Assembly (NCBI RefSeq): GCF_002836055.1
Contig: NZ_PJBS01000147.1
Location: 1-37,649 of the forward strand
Source: Psychroflexus sp. MES1-P1E
GTDB taxonomy: Bacteria; Bacteroidota; Bacteroidia; Flavobacteriales; Flavobacteriaceae
Direction: 5' to 3'
DNA length: 37,649 bases
Below, piece by piece: positions 8,288-17,520 of the stretch (within the stretch, counting starts at the first letter, position 1; each line of letters starts with the position of its first letter). Under the pieces are notes generated by a model that saw only the letters and a program-made list of their open reading frames with translations, was not told where the DNA came from and searched no databases. A program made the translations under genes and the position numbers.

Positions 8288-9060
8288 CTAACTCACCGTC
8301 AAAACAGAAGGCATATGAAGATTAATAGCATTTACTGCTGGATTAGGATATACAGAAACAGCTTCTTTCACATTGCTTTATAGTGTAAGATTTCTTTTTC
8401 CTTCAACGGTGAATGCTGTTCTGAAGAAATCAAGTTCTAAAACAACATAAGAAGTACATGATGTAAACCCACCTTTCAAAGCATCTGCAGGGTGAATCAA
8501 ATGACCATCGTTAATACCAAAATTTTTCAACTTCTGCTTTATATTGATAAAATTTAGTATCTGTCGGACATTTCGAAAGATTATTCACACATGGAGTTAC
8601 TACTAACTAATAAGAATAATCGTTCAAAGTTACAAGTTCCCAAGCTAATATTGGTAGATCATTAATTAATTTATAGCACTTCTTTTGCCTCTACAATCAC
8701 GAATTCATCATCATCAAGTTATAAACCAACTTTTTTAACTTGATGTGTTCTTGGTTGTGTTGGAACTTCTTGGACTGTTGATACCTTCAATATTCGACTA
8801 CATGTTTACATATATACGTGTAGTATCAATCATAACTTGCCTCCATTATTAAACCCTTCAAAAATTACTTTTTTTATGCTTGATACTTAGTTAAATTAAA
8901 ATCATCTTTCGTATACACTTTAGAGTATTCATCGTTAGTATATAAGTCTACAATTCTAGATGTTTTATTCCTAATTGTTCTTACAAAACAGTTTATTGTA
9001 ATCTGTATTTTTATTTGACATTAGCCTTTGCAATCAACTCATACTCATAATTTGAAACAC
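8288..9060 (-). pseudogene. remnant of a T9SS-secreted protein gene
   Basis: No long frame survives, but reading leftward, short pieces in different frames look like one protein. The most C-terminal (8288-8371) reads VKEAVSVYPNPAVNAINLH, the start of a T9SS type A sorting domain (Y-P-N-P). Before it, 8378-8518 encodes GINDGHLIHPADALKGGF and TAFTVEGKRNLTL. About 8520-8610 encodes NNLSKCPTDTKFYQYKAEVE. Further upstream are RIVDLYTNDEYSKVYTK and VSNYEYELIAKANVK. At least four frameshifts or stops separate them. The original was a secreted or cell-surface protein; I cannot name the catalytic family. Nothing else is seen in 8600-9156. Confidence 0.6.
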
Positions 9061-9156
9061 TAAACATCAATTATTTTTTACACACAAAGTAACTTTCTTA
9101 CATTCTTATTTAATATTTCCGAATTAAAATAAGCAAGTTGTATTTTACGGGTCAAA

Positions 9157-9984
9157 TTATTTAGAGGTCTTCATTACGAAAATATTTGAAGAATATTCTC
9201 CAGATTTTTTTGCTTGTTGATTTGATTTCCATCCTCTATACAAGCCTTTCAGCTTATGGTTTCCTTTATAGGATTCGGAAATCATCGAGATATAATAGGC
9301 ATCAAAAAACATCGGTTTTATTTGTACTATTTCTAAATTAAGTAAGTGTGCAATTGTTGAGAGGTCTTGTTTTTTAAAATGCCATAAATGTCTAGGTACA
9401 TCCCAAGCGGCCCATTTTTCTGTATAATAAGAAGCGTCGTAAGATTTATAATTGGGCACTGCAATAACCAATAGTCCTTCGGGATTTAATTTTGCCTTTA
9501 AGTCTTCAAGTACTTTAATATAATCTTCAACATGTTCCAAAACATGAAATAAAGTAATGGCATCAAAAGTCCCCTCAACCTTATTTAAGTCTTTGTAGAT
9601 TTTTACTTCAGCTTTTTCTGCTTGGTCAAAGGCTTTTTTTGTGGGTTCGACACCACTACTTATAATCCCCTTTTTTGATAGATAAGACACAAATTCACCT
9701 GTACCACATCCATAATCTAACACTGATTTTATATATGGTTGGTTACGCTTTAAGATCTTGAGTTTCGTTTTGAACATCAAAGACTTCACCAGATCATAAC
9801 CTATATCCATTAAAGAATTACTACTTTCCTTATGAGAAATATAGTCTTTAAACTCGTAGTACTTAGTTAAGTCTTTAGGCTTAGGCGTAGTTGCTAAAAT
9901 TCCTAATTTATCTCTTTTGAGTTTAAAACTTTCCTTAGTAAAAGCTTCATCTTTTATGATCATTCCCGTTATATCCATGCCCAT
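9157..9984 (-). CDS. class I SAM-dependent methyltransferase
   Basis: The 275-residue product has motif I VLDYGCGTGEF near residues 89-99 and a UbiG/Coq5-like centre: FDAITLFHVLEHVED, LNPEGLLVIAVPN. The C-terminal W-D-V-P-R-H-L-W-H-F segment is typical of methyltransferases linked to surface sugar or small-molecule modification. The substrate is unknown. It follows mnmG with only 16 bp between, and that gap is exactly a parS-like palindrome. No Shine-Dalgarno is therefore available except the palindrome itself; initiation at the third residue (ATG at 9978) is possible. Confidence 0.82.
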   Translation of the reverse strand: MGMDITGMIIKDEAFTKESFKLKRDKLGILATTPKPKDLTKYYEFKDYISHKESSNSLMDIGYDLVKSLMFKTKLKILKRNQPYIKSVLDYGCGTGEFVSYLSKKGIISSGVEPTKKAFDQAEKAEVKIYKDLNKVEGTFDAITLFHVLEHVEDYIKVLEDLKAKLNPEGLLVIAVPNYKSYDASYYTEKWAAWDVPRHLWHFKKQDLSTIAHLLNLEIVQIKPMFFDAYYISMISESYKGNHKLKGLYRGWKSNQQAKKSGEYSSNIFVMKTSK

Positions 9985-10000
9985 TGTTCCACGTGGAACA
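9985..10000. promoter_or_regulatory. parS: parS-like centromere site 1
   Basis: A perfect 16-bp palindrome, TGTTCCACGTGGAACA. It agrees with the widely conserved ParB-binding parS pattern TGTTNCACGTGNAACA and with the pseudomonad form. It occupies every base between the mnmG stop and the methyltransferase ATG. An identical copy is at 11885. parA and parB are not in the window. Confidence 0.85.
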
Positions 10001-11872
10001 TTATCTTCCCATGTGAACTAAAAGGACAGAAACATCACTTGGGTTTACACCGCTAACCCGTGAAGCCTGAGAGATCGTCCTTGGCTTAATTTTAGTCAGT
10101 TTTTCTCTAGCTTCAAGGGACATAGATTTTAATCTATTATAATTGAAATGCTCAGGGATTTTTACATTTTCAAGTCTGTTCAATTTATCAGCATTCAGTT
10201 TTTCTTTTTCTATATAACCAGCATACTTTACTTGCACCTCTACTTGTTCAAGCACTTCATTGCCTATGTTGTTTTCTGCAATATGTTTCTTGACACTTTC
10301 TAATTTACGCATATCTTCCATCACGATATTCGGTCTGGCTAATATTTTAAAAAGTTTTCCTTGCTGATCCACCTTGGAGGATTTTTTACTCTCTAGAATA
10401 GGATTAATTTCATCTGTAGTGACACTCTGATTTTTGAAAAATTCTACAAAAGTTTCAGATTTTTTCTTCTTTTCCTCCATCACTTTCATTCGTTCTGAAG
10501 ACGCTAAACCTACTCCAAAAGATTTGGCAGTTAACCTAAAGTCAGCATTATCTTGACGTAATAACGTTCTGTATTCTGCTCTTGATGTGAACATTCTATA
10601 AGGTTCTTCTGTTCCTTTAGTAATGAGATCATCAATCAATACACCGATATAAGCTTCACTTCTTGTGAGGATGAAATCCTCCTTCCCCTGTACTTTAAGT
10701 GCTGCATTCATACCAGCCATTAAACCCTGAGAGGCTGCCTCTTCGTAACCGGTTGTTCCATTGATTTGTCCTGCAAAATATAAACCTTCCACAAGCTTTG
10801 TTTCTAAGGTATGTCTTAATTGTGTGGGTGGGAAATAATCATATTCTATCGCATAGCCTGGTCTAAAGAATTTTACGTTCTCAAATCCTGCCACTAGTTT
10901 TAAGGCCTTATACTGTATGTCCTCTGGCAATGAGGTAGAAAACCCATTGACATAATATTCAATGGTATTCCATCCTTCAGGTTCCACAAACATTTGATGT
11001 CTTTCTTTATCTGCAAACTTGTGTATTTTATCCTCAATACTTGGGCAGTACCGTGGACCTGTACTTTGTATAGCCCCGTTAAACATAGGAGATCTATCAA
11101 AACCCTCTTTTAATATATTGTGTACTTCTGGAGAGGTATAAGTCATCCAGCAGCTTCTTTGCTCTTCTAGTGGCTTTGTTTCGTTCGAATAAGAAAACTT
11201 CCAAGGTTTATCGTCTCCTGGTTGTTCTTCCATTTTAGAAAAGTCTAGGGATCTTCCATCTACTCTTGGAGGAGTTCCTGTTTTCATTCGTCCAGCTTCA
11301 AAACCCAATTCAATAAGTTCAGCGGTCATTCCTGTGGAAGCTCTTTCTCCTGCTCGACCACCACCAAAGTTTTTATTACCGATATGAATTAAACCATTTA
11401 AGAATGTACCATTGGTTAATATAACCGTTTTAGCTTTGATTTCTAATCCCAGTGATGTCCTTACACCAACTACCTTGTGTTTCTCAACTATAAGTCCTGA
11501 AACCATTTCTTGATAAAAATCCAAGTTTTGAGTCTGCTCCAGTTTCTCTCTCCAGTGTTGTGAAAACAGCATGCGGTCACTTTGAACTCTTGGACTCCAC
11601 ATCGCAGGTCCTTTAGATTTATTCAACATTTTAAATTGAATAGCACTTGTGTCTGAAACAATTCCGCTATACCCACCTATGGCATCAATTTCCCTTAGGA
11701 TTTGCCCTTTAGCAATTCCTCCCATAGCTGGATTACAAGACATCTGGGCTATGTTCTGCAAATTCATGGTCACGAGCAAGGTGCTACTTCCCATATTTGC
11801 TGCTGCTGCTGCTGCTTCACTTCCTGCGTGACCAGCTCCAACTACTATAACATCATACGTATCTTTAAACAT
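10001..11872 (-). CDS. mnmG: tRNA uridine-5-carboxymethylaminomethyl modification enzyme MnmG (GidA)
   Basis: With MnmE it installs the cmnm5 group on U34 of certain tRNAs, using FAD. The 623-residue product has the Rossmann FAD motif VIVVGAGHAGSEAAAAAA at residues 9-26, the family signatures CNPAMGGIAKG and GTFLNGLIHIG, and the cysteine-bearing GPRYCPSIEDKI. The C-terminal helical domain has YAGYIEKE and the closing ISQASRVSGVNPSDVSVLLVH. mnmG is a classic origin-linked gene. It lies 5 bp after the ybeY stop in a leftward operon (DUF4175, ybeY, mnmG, methyltransferase). Confidence 0.97.
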   Translation of the reverse strand: MFKDTYDVIVVGAGHAGSEAAAAAANMGSSTLLVTMNLQNIAQMSCNPAMGGIAKGQILREIDAIGGYSGIVSDTSAIQFKMLNKSKGPAMWSPRVQSDRMLFSQHWREKLEQTQNLDFYQEMVSGLIVEKHKVVGVRTSLGLEIKAKTVILTNGTFLNGLIHIGNKNFGGGRAGERASTGMTAELIELGFEAGRMKTGTPPRVDGRSLDFSKMEEQPGDDKPWKFSYSNETKPLEEQRSCWMTYTSPEVHNILKEGFDRSPMFNGAIQSTGPRYCPSIEDKIHKFADKERHQMFVEPEGWNTIEYYVNGFSTSLPEDIQYKALKLVAGFENVKFFRPGYAIEYDYFPPTQLRHTLETKLVEGLYFAGQINGTTGYEEAASQGLMAGMNAALKVQGKEDFILTRSEAYIGVLIDDLITKGTEEPYRMFTSRAEYRTLLRQDNADFRLTAKSFGVGLASSERMKVMEEKKKKSETFVEFFKNQSVTTDEINPILESKKSSKVDQQGKLFKILARPNIVMEDMRKLESVKKHIAENNIGNEVLEQVEVQVKYAGYIEKEKLNADKLNRLENVKIPEHFNYNRLKSMSLEAREKLTKIKPRTISQASRVSGVNPSDVSVLLVHMGR

Positions 11873-11877
11873 AACTT

Positions 11878-12309
11878 CTATTTTTGTTCCACGTGGAACA
11901 ATTCTATTTTTAAATTCTCTTTAGCTCTCATGAGATCCTTTTCTTCCTCGGTTAAATCCTTATAACCGCAACAGTGTAAAACACCATGAGCCATGACTCT
12001 CTTAAGTTCCTTTTCAAAGTCCACACCAAATTCCTTAGCATTTTCTTTAACTCTATCGATGCTGATATAAATTTCTGTTGAGATAGAATCCCCGTCAGTA
12101 TAATCGAATGTGATAATATCCGTCAATGTATCGTGTTGGAGATAAGTTTGATTGATATCCAACAGATACTCGTCAGAACAAAAAACATAGGTTAATTCTC
12201 CTAGGGTTTTTTGCTCACTTTCGATAACCGATAACAACCATAACCGATACTCTTTTTGATTAGAGATATCGAAATCTGTTGTGCTATAAAAATTAATTAG
12301 ATCTGCCAT
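11878..12309 (-). CDS. ybeY: endoribonuclease YbeY (rRNA maturation)
   Basis: A metal-dependent RNase for 16S rRNA 3' processing and ribosome quality control. The roughly 143-residue product has the zinc-site region MAHGVLHCCGYKDLTEEEKDLM. The first two histidines are present; the third ligand position carries Asp after Lys, where the proteobacterial form has His. T-D-I-I-T-F-D-Y, the conserved substrate loop, precedes it. ATG at 12309 is preferred over TTG at 12312; it overlaps the end of the DUF4175 gene by 17 bp. The last codons (Phe-His-Val-Glu) are encoded by a parS-like palindrome. Confidence 0.92.
   Translation of the reverse strand: MADLINFYSTTDFDISNQKEYRLWLLSVIESEQKTLGELTYVFCSDEYLLDINQTYLQHDTLTDIITFDYTDGDSISTEIYISIDRVKENAKEFGVDFEKELKRVMAHGVLHCCGYKDLTEEEKDLMRAKENLKIELFHVEQK
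11885..11900. promoter_or_regulatory. parS: parS-like centromere site 2 (inside ybeY)
   Basis: TGTTCCACGTGGAACA, identical to the site at 9985 and 1.9 kb from it. It overlaps the 3' end of ybeY, where its central codons read F-H-V-E, and ends 12 bp before the mnmG start. Two identical 16-mers at this distance cannot be chance. Confidence 0.85.
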
Positions 12310-15300
12310 CAAAATAAATATTAATCAGCTTTTTATATTGAGGTTGCAAAGGTAATTGTTGTCTATTTAAAATCTCGGTTGTATTAAAATATTCTTTAGC
12401 TTTCTCAACCCAAGGTTCAGAGTTCGAATTAAATTCTTTTTTGTTGGTCTTAGCTTGGCGATCTTCATCTTGACCTTGTTGGTTTGCCGCTTTCTTCAAT
12501 TTTAGGAGTTGGTGTTTTACAGCGTCCATTTGCTGTAATAAATCATTGCTAAATCCCTTCATCAAAAGCTCTTGTTCCAAACGATCTAGACTTTTTGTAA
12601 GCTCATTGGTATTTCCGTCTAAACCTAAACGTTTAATTTCATTCTCCAGCTGATTTCTTAAGTCTTGCTGTTGTTTATAAATCTGATATACTTCTCCGCT
12701 CATCTGTTCATTTCCTTGTTGAGATCCTTTCTTTTTACCGCTTCCTTCTCCATCTTCATTATTTCCCTCCTCTCCTTTCCCGCCGTCTCCTTTTTCACCA
12801 CCTTCTGAGTCTTCTCCACTCTTCCCTTTTTCACCTTCTTTCTCTCCTCCCTTTTCAGGTTTTGAAGATTCTCCCTGACCTTTAGATTTGCCTTTTTGCA
12901 TTTGTTTTTGAAGCTCCTCATGAGACTTGATAATATCAGACAATTGTTCCCCCGGCTGGCCACCACTTGGTTTTGGTTTTCCAGATCCTGACCCTTTCAT
13001 CTGGTTTTTCATTTGATCCAAAGCGACGTCTAGCATGCTCGACAATTCATTTGCAAACATCATGGTATATTGCTGACTACTGGTTCCCATTCTTACTTCA
13101 TTTTCTGCTAAGCGTTCTAAAGACTTTTCAATATTGAAATTGATATCAGATATTTTGTTATTCACCTCTTCAGTAATCATTGGCGTTCGCATCGCTAAGG
13201 CATATAAGCTATCATCTGCATGCTTGAAGTTTTCTCTGAGTTCTGCTTGTCGTTTAAGCTTGGAGGCATAAGCAGGGTTGGAATTAGACATGCTTTTAAA
13301 GCTTTCCATAAGTCCTTCTTGTTCTTGAGAAAAAAGGATCAAATTATTTAAAATCTGTCTCAACATATCTGCATCCTCAGCAGCTTGCTCCATATTCGAG
13401 GACATCATAGATTGTTGCATTTTATCGGATAGAGACTTCATTTTCTCAGAGGCTTTTTTCTGCTTTTCTTGGGCCTTCTCTTTCTGTGAAGCGCTTTCTT
13501 TGGAGTCCTCACTATTTTCTTCGCTACTTTCTAGCTCTTCTTTAGCCTCCTCTTGGTCTTGGTCAATTTCTTCCTCTAGAGCTTTATCACTTCCTATGTC
13601 CATAGGGGCTTTTAGGTCTTCGTTTTTCTCTTCCAATTCTTTTAAATCCTCTTTCAGTTTATCAAATTTTTCATTGAGTTTCTCCTGTTTCTCAGAGGAG
13701 TTTTCTTCTGCTTCAGAGAGGTCTTCTTGTTCCCTGGCCAAATTTTTAAGTTCTTCTGCTAGCTTTTCAGTTTTCTTTTCAACATAAAATCGCTTGGTCA
13801 ATTCCAGAAGTTGCTCCAAATTTTTCTCTTGCTTTTTAGATTCCTTGTCGAAATTTTCCAGCTTTTGATTGAGTTCTTCTCTATCGATTTTATCTCGCAA
13901 CTCATCCAACTCCTTTAAGAGCTCTTGGTTTTTTTCAATTTGTTTTTGGTTTTTCTCTAGTCGGTTTTCTAGGTTTTCTTTTGCTTTATCTTGTTCTTCA
14001 GGATTCAATTTTTTAAAATCTTCCTTTAAGCGTTCGCTATAATTCTTCATCATTTCCATCCGCTGCTTTTGTCGCTTTATGAAATTGTCTAGCTTTTGCT
14101 TTTCTGTATAATCCAGATTCTTTTCTTTTCTCTGTTTATTTTGGAGCTCACGGAGAGTTGCGTTGCTTTCTTTTTGCTGTTTCAATTCCTCAGATAACTT
14201 TTCAACAGCCGTGTTTTGTCGCTTTAGATTTTCAGTAGATTCTTCAAGCTCTGTCTTTTGGCGGTAAGAAAACACTTTAGACTTGGACGATTTTCTACCA
14301 TTCACTTCATCATTATCGTAAACTTCGAAATAGTATGAATAGTCGGTCCCCGACATCAGATCTAGGTCTTCATTTGGAAATGCATAAGAAAATTCAGCAT
14401 AATTACTTTTAGAAATTTCTATTTCTTTTTTGGTCGTAATGTCTTTATTATCAGAAGAGTAATAGACCAATTGTAATTCAGTTAACCTATAATCGTCGGT
14501 AATCTTACCGAAGAAATAAGACTGTTCTAGAAGTAAGCGGTCCTTTTTTTCCTGTAAAACTATCTTTGGGAACTCATCCTTGACGACTTCTATGCTGTAA
14601 TTGAGAACATCGTAGTTTTTAAAATTAGAATTGGAAGTAGATATAGAATAGTCTACTGATGTCTTCTGAATTTGTGTCAAATTGAATTCTGAATTGGAAG
14701 ACTCAAATTCGATCTGTTTTTCTTTTGAATTAAATACCACTTGATCGGTGGTCTCCGTTGAAATAATCCATTCAATTTCGGTCCCTTCTGGTACAGAGGC
14801 ATTTCCAGTTCCAGAGATTGTCTTGGAAGCTTGATCGGTGTAAGCAGGGAAATTTAGCCTCATTTTCATATCCTTCATAATAGGGATATCTATAGCCGAT
14901 AATTCATAAACCTTAGAAACAACGGTATTGGCTTTGAGTTGAAAACGCTTAGAATCCTCTACAGAGTTGAAGGTATAATAAAAAACACCATTTTCTTCTA
15001 TAAGGTTATAGGCTTCCCCTTCTATTTCTATCTGCACGTCTTCAGGTTTTATATCCCCTAATGTTTTCACGTTGAGTCGAAACGATTTTCCCTTAGCGAC
15101 CTGAAGCGAAGGATTGAGAATAGTAAACTGAAACGGAGCTGGTGGTTCATAAGCGGTTTCGTAATTGACGAGGCGCTTGTAGCTAGACGAAAAAGAATCC
15201 CCTAAGCCAGAGATCCATATCGCTAAGAGGATAAGAACAGGAATGGCCAAAAGCCGCAAATATTTTAGGTTTTGCGTAAAATCAATAGCAACCTGAAAAG

Positions 15301-15715
15301 GCACAGATTTTAAGTCTTTGGATTTCTGTTCAATACTGGCGAGTAAAAGCTCGCCTTGGGCGCCTTGGGCTTTAAGTTGTAAGATATTTTTTAGCTTATC
15401 ACTGACTTCAGGAAAATGAGTACCGATGTAATCTGAAGCTTCTGAATAGTTGATCCCCTTGGAGATTTTGAAAAGCTGACCCGCGGGAACTAAAATCAAT
15501 TTGAAAAGCAACAGTAGTTCTATGGCGAGGACGGTCCAAAACAAAAAAGTTCTAAGGCCAGAGCTAAACCATAAGAAGTACTCCAAGGCTGATATAAAAA
15601 TAAACAACAAAAGACTGATCCCTACAAAAAGCAAGGCGCCTTTTATTAAAAGATTGCTATAGAACTTTTTTATAAACCGTTCTAACTTTTTTTCTATGAT
15701 GTCATAATTCTGCAT
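12293..15715 (-). CDS. DUF4175 family membrane/coiled-coil protein
   Basis: A 1140-residue Bacteroidota protein of unknown function. Two membrane helices lie near residues 22-45 and 55-78, and a third near 148-166. A beta-rich region follows (about 180-500, with PAPFQFTILNPSLQVAKGKS), then a very long Lys/Glu/Gln coiled coil (about 510-790). A Gly/Lys/Glu/Ser low-complexity linker (about 930-1010) precedes a conserved C-terminus with SGEVYQIYKQQQDLRNQLE and PLQPQYKKLINIYF. The layout suggests an inner-membrane anchor with a large extracytoplasmic rod. It heads the operon with ybeY and mnmG, overlapping ybeY by 17 bp. Confidence 0.85.
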   Translation of the reverse strand: MQNYDIIEKKLERFIKKFYSNLLIKGALLFVGISLLLFIFISALEYFLWFSSGLRTFLFWTVLAIELLLLFKLILVPAGQLFKISKGINYSEASDYIGTHFPEVSDKLKNILQLKAQGAQGELLLASIEQKSKDLKSVPFQVAIDFTQNLKYLRLLAIPVLILLAIWISGLGDSFSSSYKRLVNYETAYEPPAPFQFTILNPSLQVAKGKSFRLNVKTLGDIKPEDVQIEIEGEAYNLIEENGVFYYTFNSVEDSKRFQLKANTVVSKVYELSAIDIPIMKDMKMRLNFPAYTDQASKTISGTGNASVPEGTEIEWIISTETTDQVVFNSKEKQIEFESSNSEFNLTQIQKTSVDYSISTSNSNFKNYDVLNYSIEVVKDEFPKIVLQEKKDRLLLEQSYFFGKITDDYRLTELQLVYYSSDNKDITTKKEIEISKSNYAEFSYAFPNEDLDLMSGTDYSYYFEVYDNDEVNGRKSSKSKVFSYRQKTELEESTENLKRQNTAVEKLSEELKQQKESNATLRELQNKQRKEKNLDYTEKQKLDNFIKRQKQRMEMMKNYSERLKEDFKKLNPEEQDKAKENLENRLEKNQKQIEKNQELLKELDELRDKIDREELNQKLENFDKESKKQEKNLEQLLELTKRFYVEKKTEKLAEELKNLAREQEDLSEAEENSSEKQEKLNEKFDKLKEDLKELEEKNEDLKAPMDIGSDKALEEEIDQDQEEAKEELESSEENSEDSKESASQKEKAQEKQKKASEKMKSLSDKMQQSMMSSNMEQAAEDADMLRQILNNLILFSQEQEGLMESFKSMSNSNPAYASKLKRQAELRENFKHADDSLYALAMRTPMITEEVNNKISDINFNIEKSLERLAENEVRMGTSSQQYTMMFANELSSMLDVALDQMKNQMKGSGSGKPKPSGGQPGEQLSDIIKSHEELQKQMQKGKSKGQGESSKPEKGGEKEGEKGKSGEDSEGGEKGDGGKGEEGNNEDGEGSGKKKGSQQGNEQMSGEVYQIYKQQQDLRNQLENEIKRLGLDGNTNELTKSLDRLEQELLMKGFSNDLLQQMDAVKHQLLKLKKAANQQGQDEDRQAKTNKKEFNSNSEPWVEKAKEYFNTTEILNRQQLPLQPQYKKLINIYFDGRSN

Positions 15716-15904
15716 ATCCTGCTTCTAATCCAATATTCGCTGCAAAGGTATTAATTAACCGACTTATTACTAAAGAGTTGTTATTATTTAACTGAATATC
15801 AAGACACGTGCTAGGAAGGGAAGTTTAATTTATAGAAGATAAGTCTTAATTTTTGAAGTATAGATTTTCTTAGCCGATAGGTTTTGTAAAAAAAAAACAC
15901 AACA

Positions 15905-15941
15905 AAAAAGCTCAAATAATCAGTTTTATGAATCTCTGAGC
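15905..15941 (-). terminator. possible terminator of the leftward small lipoprotein gene
   Basis: A short GCTCA/TGAGC stem with a long loop, followed on the minus strand by a TTTTTT run and further T tracts. It is weak as a hairpin. The rest of the 15716-16021 gap is AT-rich and shows nothing else; the promoter of the large leftward operon must lie in its left part. Confidence 0.3.
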
Positions 15942-16021
15942 CTAGACTACTAGTGTCTAAAAATCAATAAGGAAAAGAGTTGTTTTTTATCTCAGTTCTT
16001 TATTGGCTTCTGGCTTTTTCT

Positions 16022-16426
16022 TTAGTTTATTGACAAATTAGCAGTAATAAATTCACTCGGACTTGATTTAAATTTCAGTTCATAATTTCCAGTATTGGTT
16101 CGAATAAACTCATAATTCACCATTCTTAGAGGTGCGTCTTGAGTACAAATACATCCTTCATATTTTGCTTCAACTTCAATAGTTCGTGTATTTCCATTAT
16201 TCGTTTCAATAAATTTTCCTAAACCTCCACAACCATTACTGACTCGAAATTTCACTTCAATATTAATAACTTGATGAACGGTTCCGGTTTCTGGTGAATC
16301 TACAGAGGTAATATATTCAGTATTGTTTGTAATACATTCTTCTTTATTATCATCATCTTTATTACAGCTGATAGATAGTCCGAAAGTCATGATTGAAATA
16401 AGTAGAATATTAAAATCTTTTTTCAT
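16022..16426 (-). CDS. hypothetical lipoprotein
   Basis: 134 residues. The signal peptide ends at lipobox L-S-I-S-C (Cys at residue 21), followed by an acidic NKDDDNKEE linker typical of Bacteroidota lipoproteins. The mature part has four further cysteines (after the linker, in SNGCGGLG, and the pair YEGCICTQ) and looks like a small beta-sandwich. The family is not recognised. It stands alone, with a short gap containing two TTTGCGTGT repeats (16447-16455 and 16477-16485) separating it from the remnant upstream. Confidence 0.7.
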   Translation of the reverse strand: MKKDFNILLISIMTFGLSISCNKDDDNKEECITNNTEYITSVDSPETGTVHQVINIEVKFRVSNGCGGLGKFIETNNGNTRTIEVEAKYEGCICTQDAPLRMVNYEFIRTNTGNYELKFKSSPSEFITANLSIN

Positions 16427-16506
16427 TTTGTTTTTTTGGGGGAGGCTTTGCGTGTCGGCAAAAACTAAAGGTGTTGTTTGCGTGTTGACTTTTCAGCCTT
16501 AACCGT

Positions 16507-17115
16507 TCATTTTAAACTATCATACATTATTATCTTTTTCGCTACTGGTGAAAAAGGGGGATTAGGTAAATTATATTTTTGACTAAGCAAACGAGTATTT
16601 TTCATAGCTATGCTGGAGTATAATTGGGAAAACAAGTGATGACCAAAAGCTATATCAGGACTTATTAGTTCCATTTTTATTCGATCTTTAAATCTTTCAG
16701 AACTATCTTTATTTTTATTAATGTACAAAAAATGGTTGGAAGATAATACACCTTTTATGTTCAAGTAGAATTTACTTAACTGCAAAATGCAACCTGTAGA
16801 TTTGTTTTCATTAAACAAGCTTAAAGTATGGCGATTTATCAAGTAATAATTATCGTTTAAGCCAATTGAGAAATTTACTTGATGGGAAAGATTGTTGAAC
16901 GAAAAATCCGGCTCATATCCATTATAGTATTCTGCCAAGTCTTTAGGTAGTTCTAACCAATATATTTCCAATGTCAGTATTTCTGTCTCACTGCTAATCA
17001 ATTCATCTAAACAAATCAAGAAGTATGAACCGACTTGCGGCATTGGAGTGAAAACATGAAATGGGTTCGATTCTGAAATCAAACCGCTTGAATTTGCTAG
17101 ATAATTTATTGAAAG
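16507..17115 (-). pseudogene. fragment resembling a contractile-injection-system baseplate protein
   Basis: The open stretch has no convincing start: TTG at 17082 is the first candidate, but the frame continues to 17115 with LANSSG before an in-frame stop. The readable protein (about 200 residues) resembles the middle of large baseplate proteins (Afp11/PVC11, gp6/TssF-like) of extracellular contractile injection systems. It has NPFHVFTPMPQVGSYFLI near the start, LPKDLAEYYNGY, and LPNPPFSPVAKKIIMYDS near the end. Such proteins are usually near 1000 residues, so both ends are missing. No other injection-system gene is nearby. The family match is from memory of these motifs. Confidence 0.5.
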
Positions 17116-17212
17116 CTATCTCATTAAATATAGAGGTCAAATTAGGTGACGTACAAACTTAGGAATATGTTTTGTTGCGTGATTAAGCACCGAATTTAGT
17201 AAACAAATACAA

Positions 17213-17256
17213 ACCTGCCTGCAGGTAGAAAATCCACGAGTCCCGACGCTCTGGGA
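17213..17256. repeat. palindromic intergenic sequence
   Basis: ACCTGC-CT-GCAGGT (17213-17226) is a tight inverted repeat, followed by TCCC...GGGA (17241-17256). Both are GC-richer than the surroundings. Within the 400-bp gap 17116-17520 this and the gltX promoter are the only structures I see. It may be a dispersed palindromic element, but only one copy is present in the window. Confidence 0.3.
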
Positions 17257-17498
17257 TTCTTAAGAAGGCGAGAATAAGCAAAAAATTATATGCTTGTTTG
17301 TAGTGGAGTCTTTTTTATTCTTTTGTGTATTCGCTCGTAAAGCAACCGGTACAATCTCCAACTAAACTAGCCCCTTTGGGTATACTTTTATAACGCCTTT
17401 TTGTAAGTTACAGTCACCTTTTTTTAATACACCAAGTACTTCTTAATCTCGTGAGCTTCATAAACCATTATTTCCTATCTGTAAACATCAATATATTT

Positions 17499-17506
17499 TA
17501 TATTTG
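17499..17506 (+). promoter_or_regulatory. putative -7 promoter element for gltX
   Basis: TATATTTG matches TAnnTTTG and lies 14 bp before the gltX ATG. No clear -33 element is present. Confidence 0.4.
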
Positions 17507-17520
17507 TAAAAAAACAGAAG

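Noticed and set aside
8177-8383. 68-codon open frame on the plus strand
   Set aside because: It runs through MITE-like copy C and the antisense of the T9SS remnant. Its composition is not protein-like and it has no recognisable motif.
11649-11965. Plus-strand frames opposite the mnmG start
   Set aside because: Antisense shadows of a very well supported gene, including a poly-Cys run from GCT/GCA repeats.
12700-13787. Open frames of 88 and 95 codons within the DUF4175 gene
   Set aside because: They mirror the low-complexity Lys/Glu-rich codons of the real gene; the Ser-rich or Arg/Lys-rich products are artefacts.
17062-17072. T-loop-like GGTTCGATTC, possible tRNA
   Set aside because: No acceptor, D or anticodon arms can be formed around it, and it lies in the baseplate-like coding fragment. 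I found no tRNA or rRNA gene in the window.
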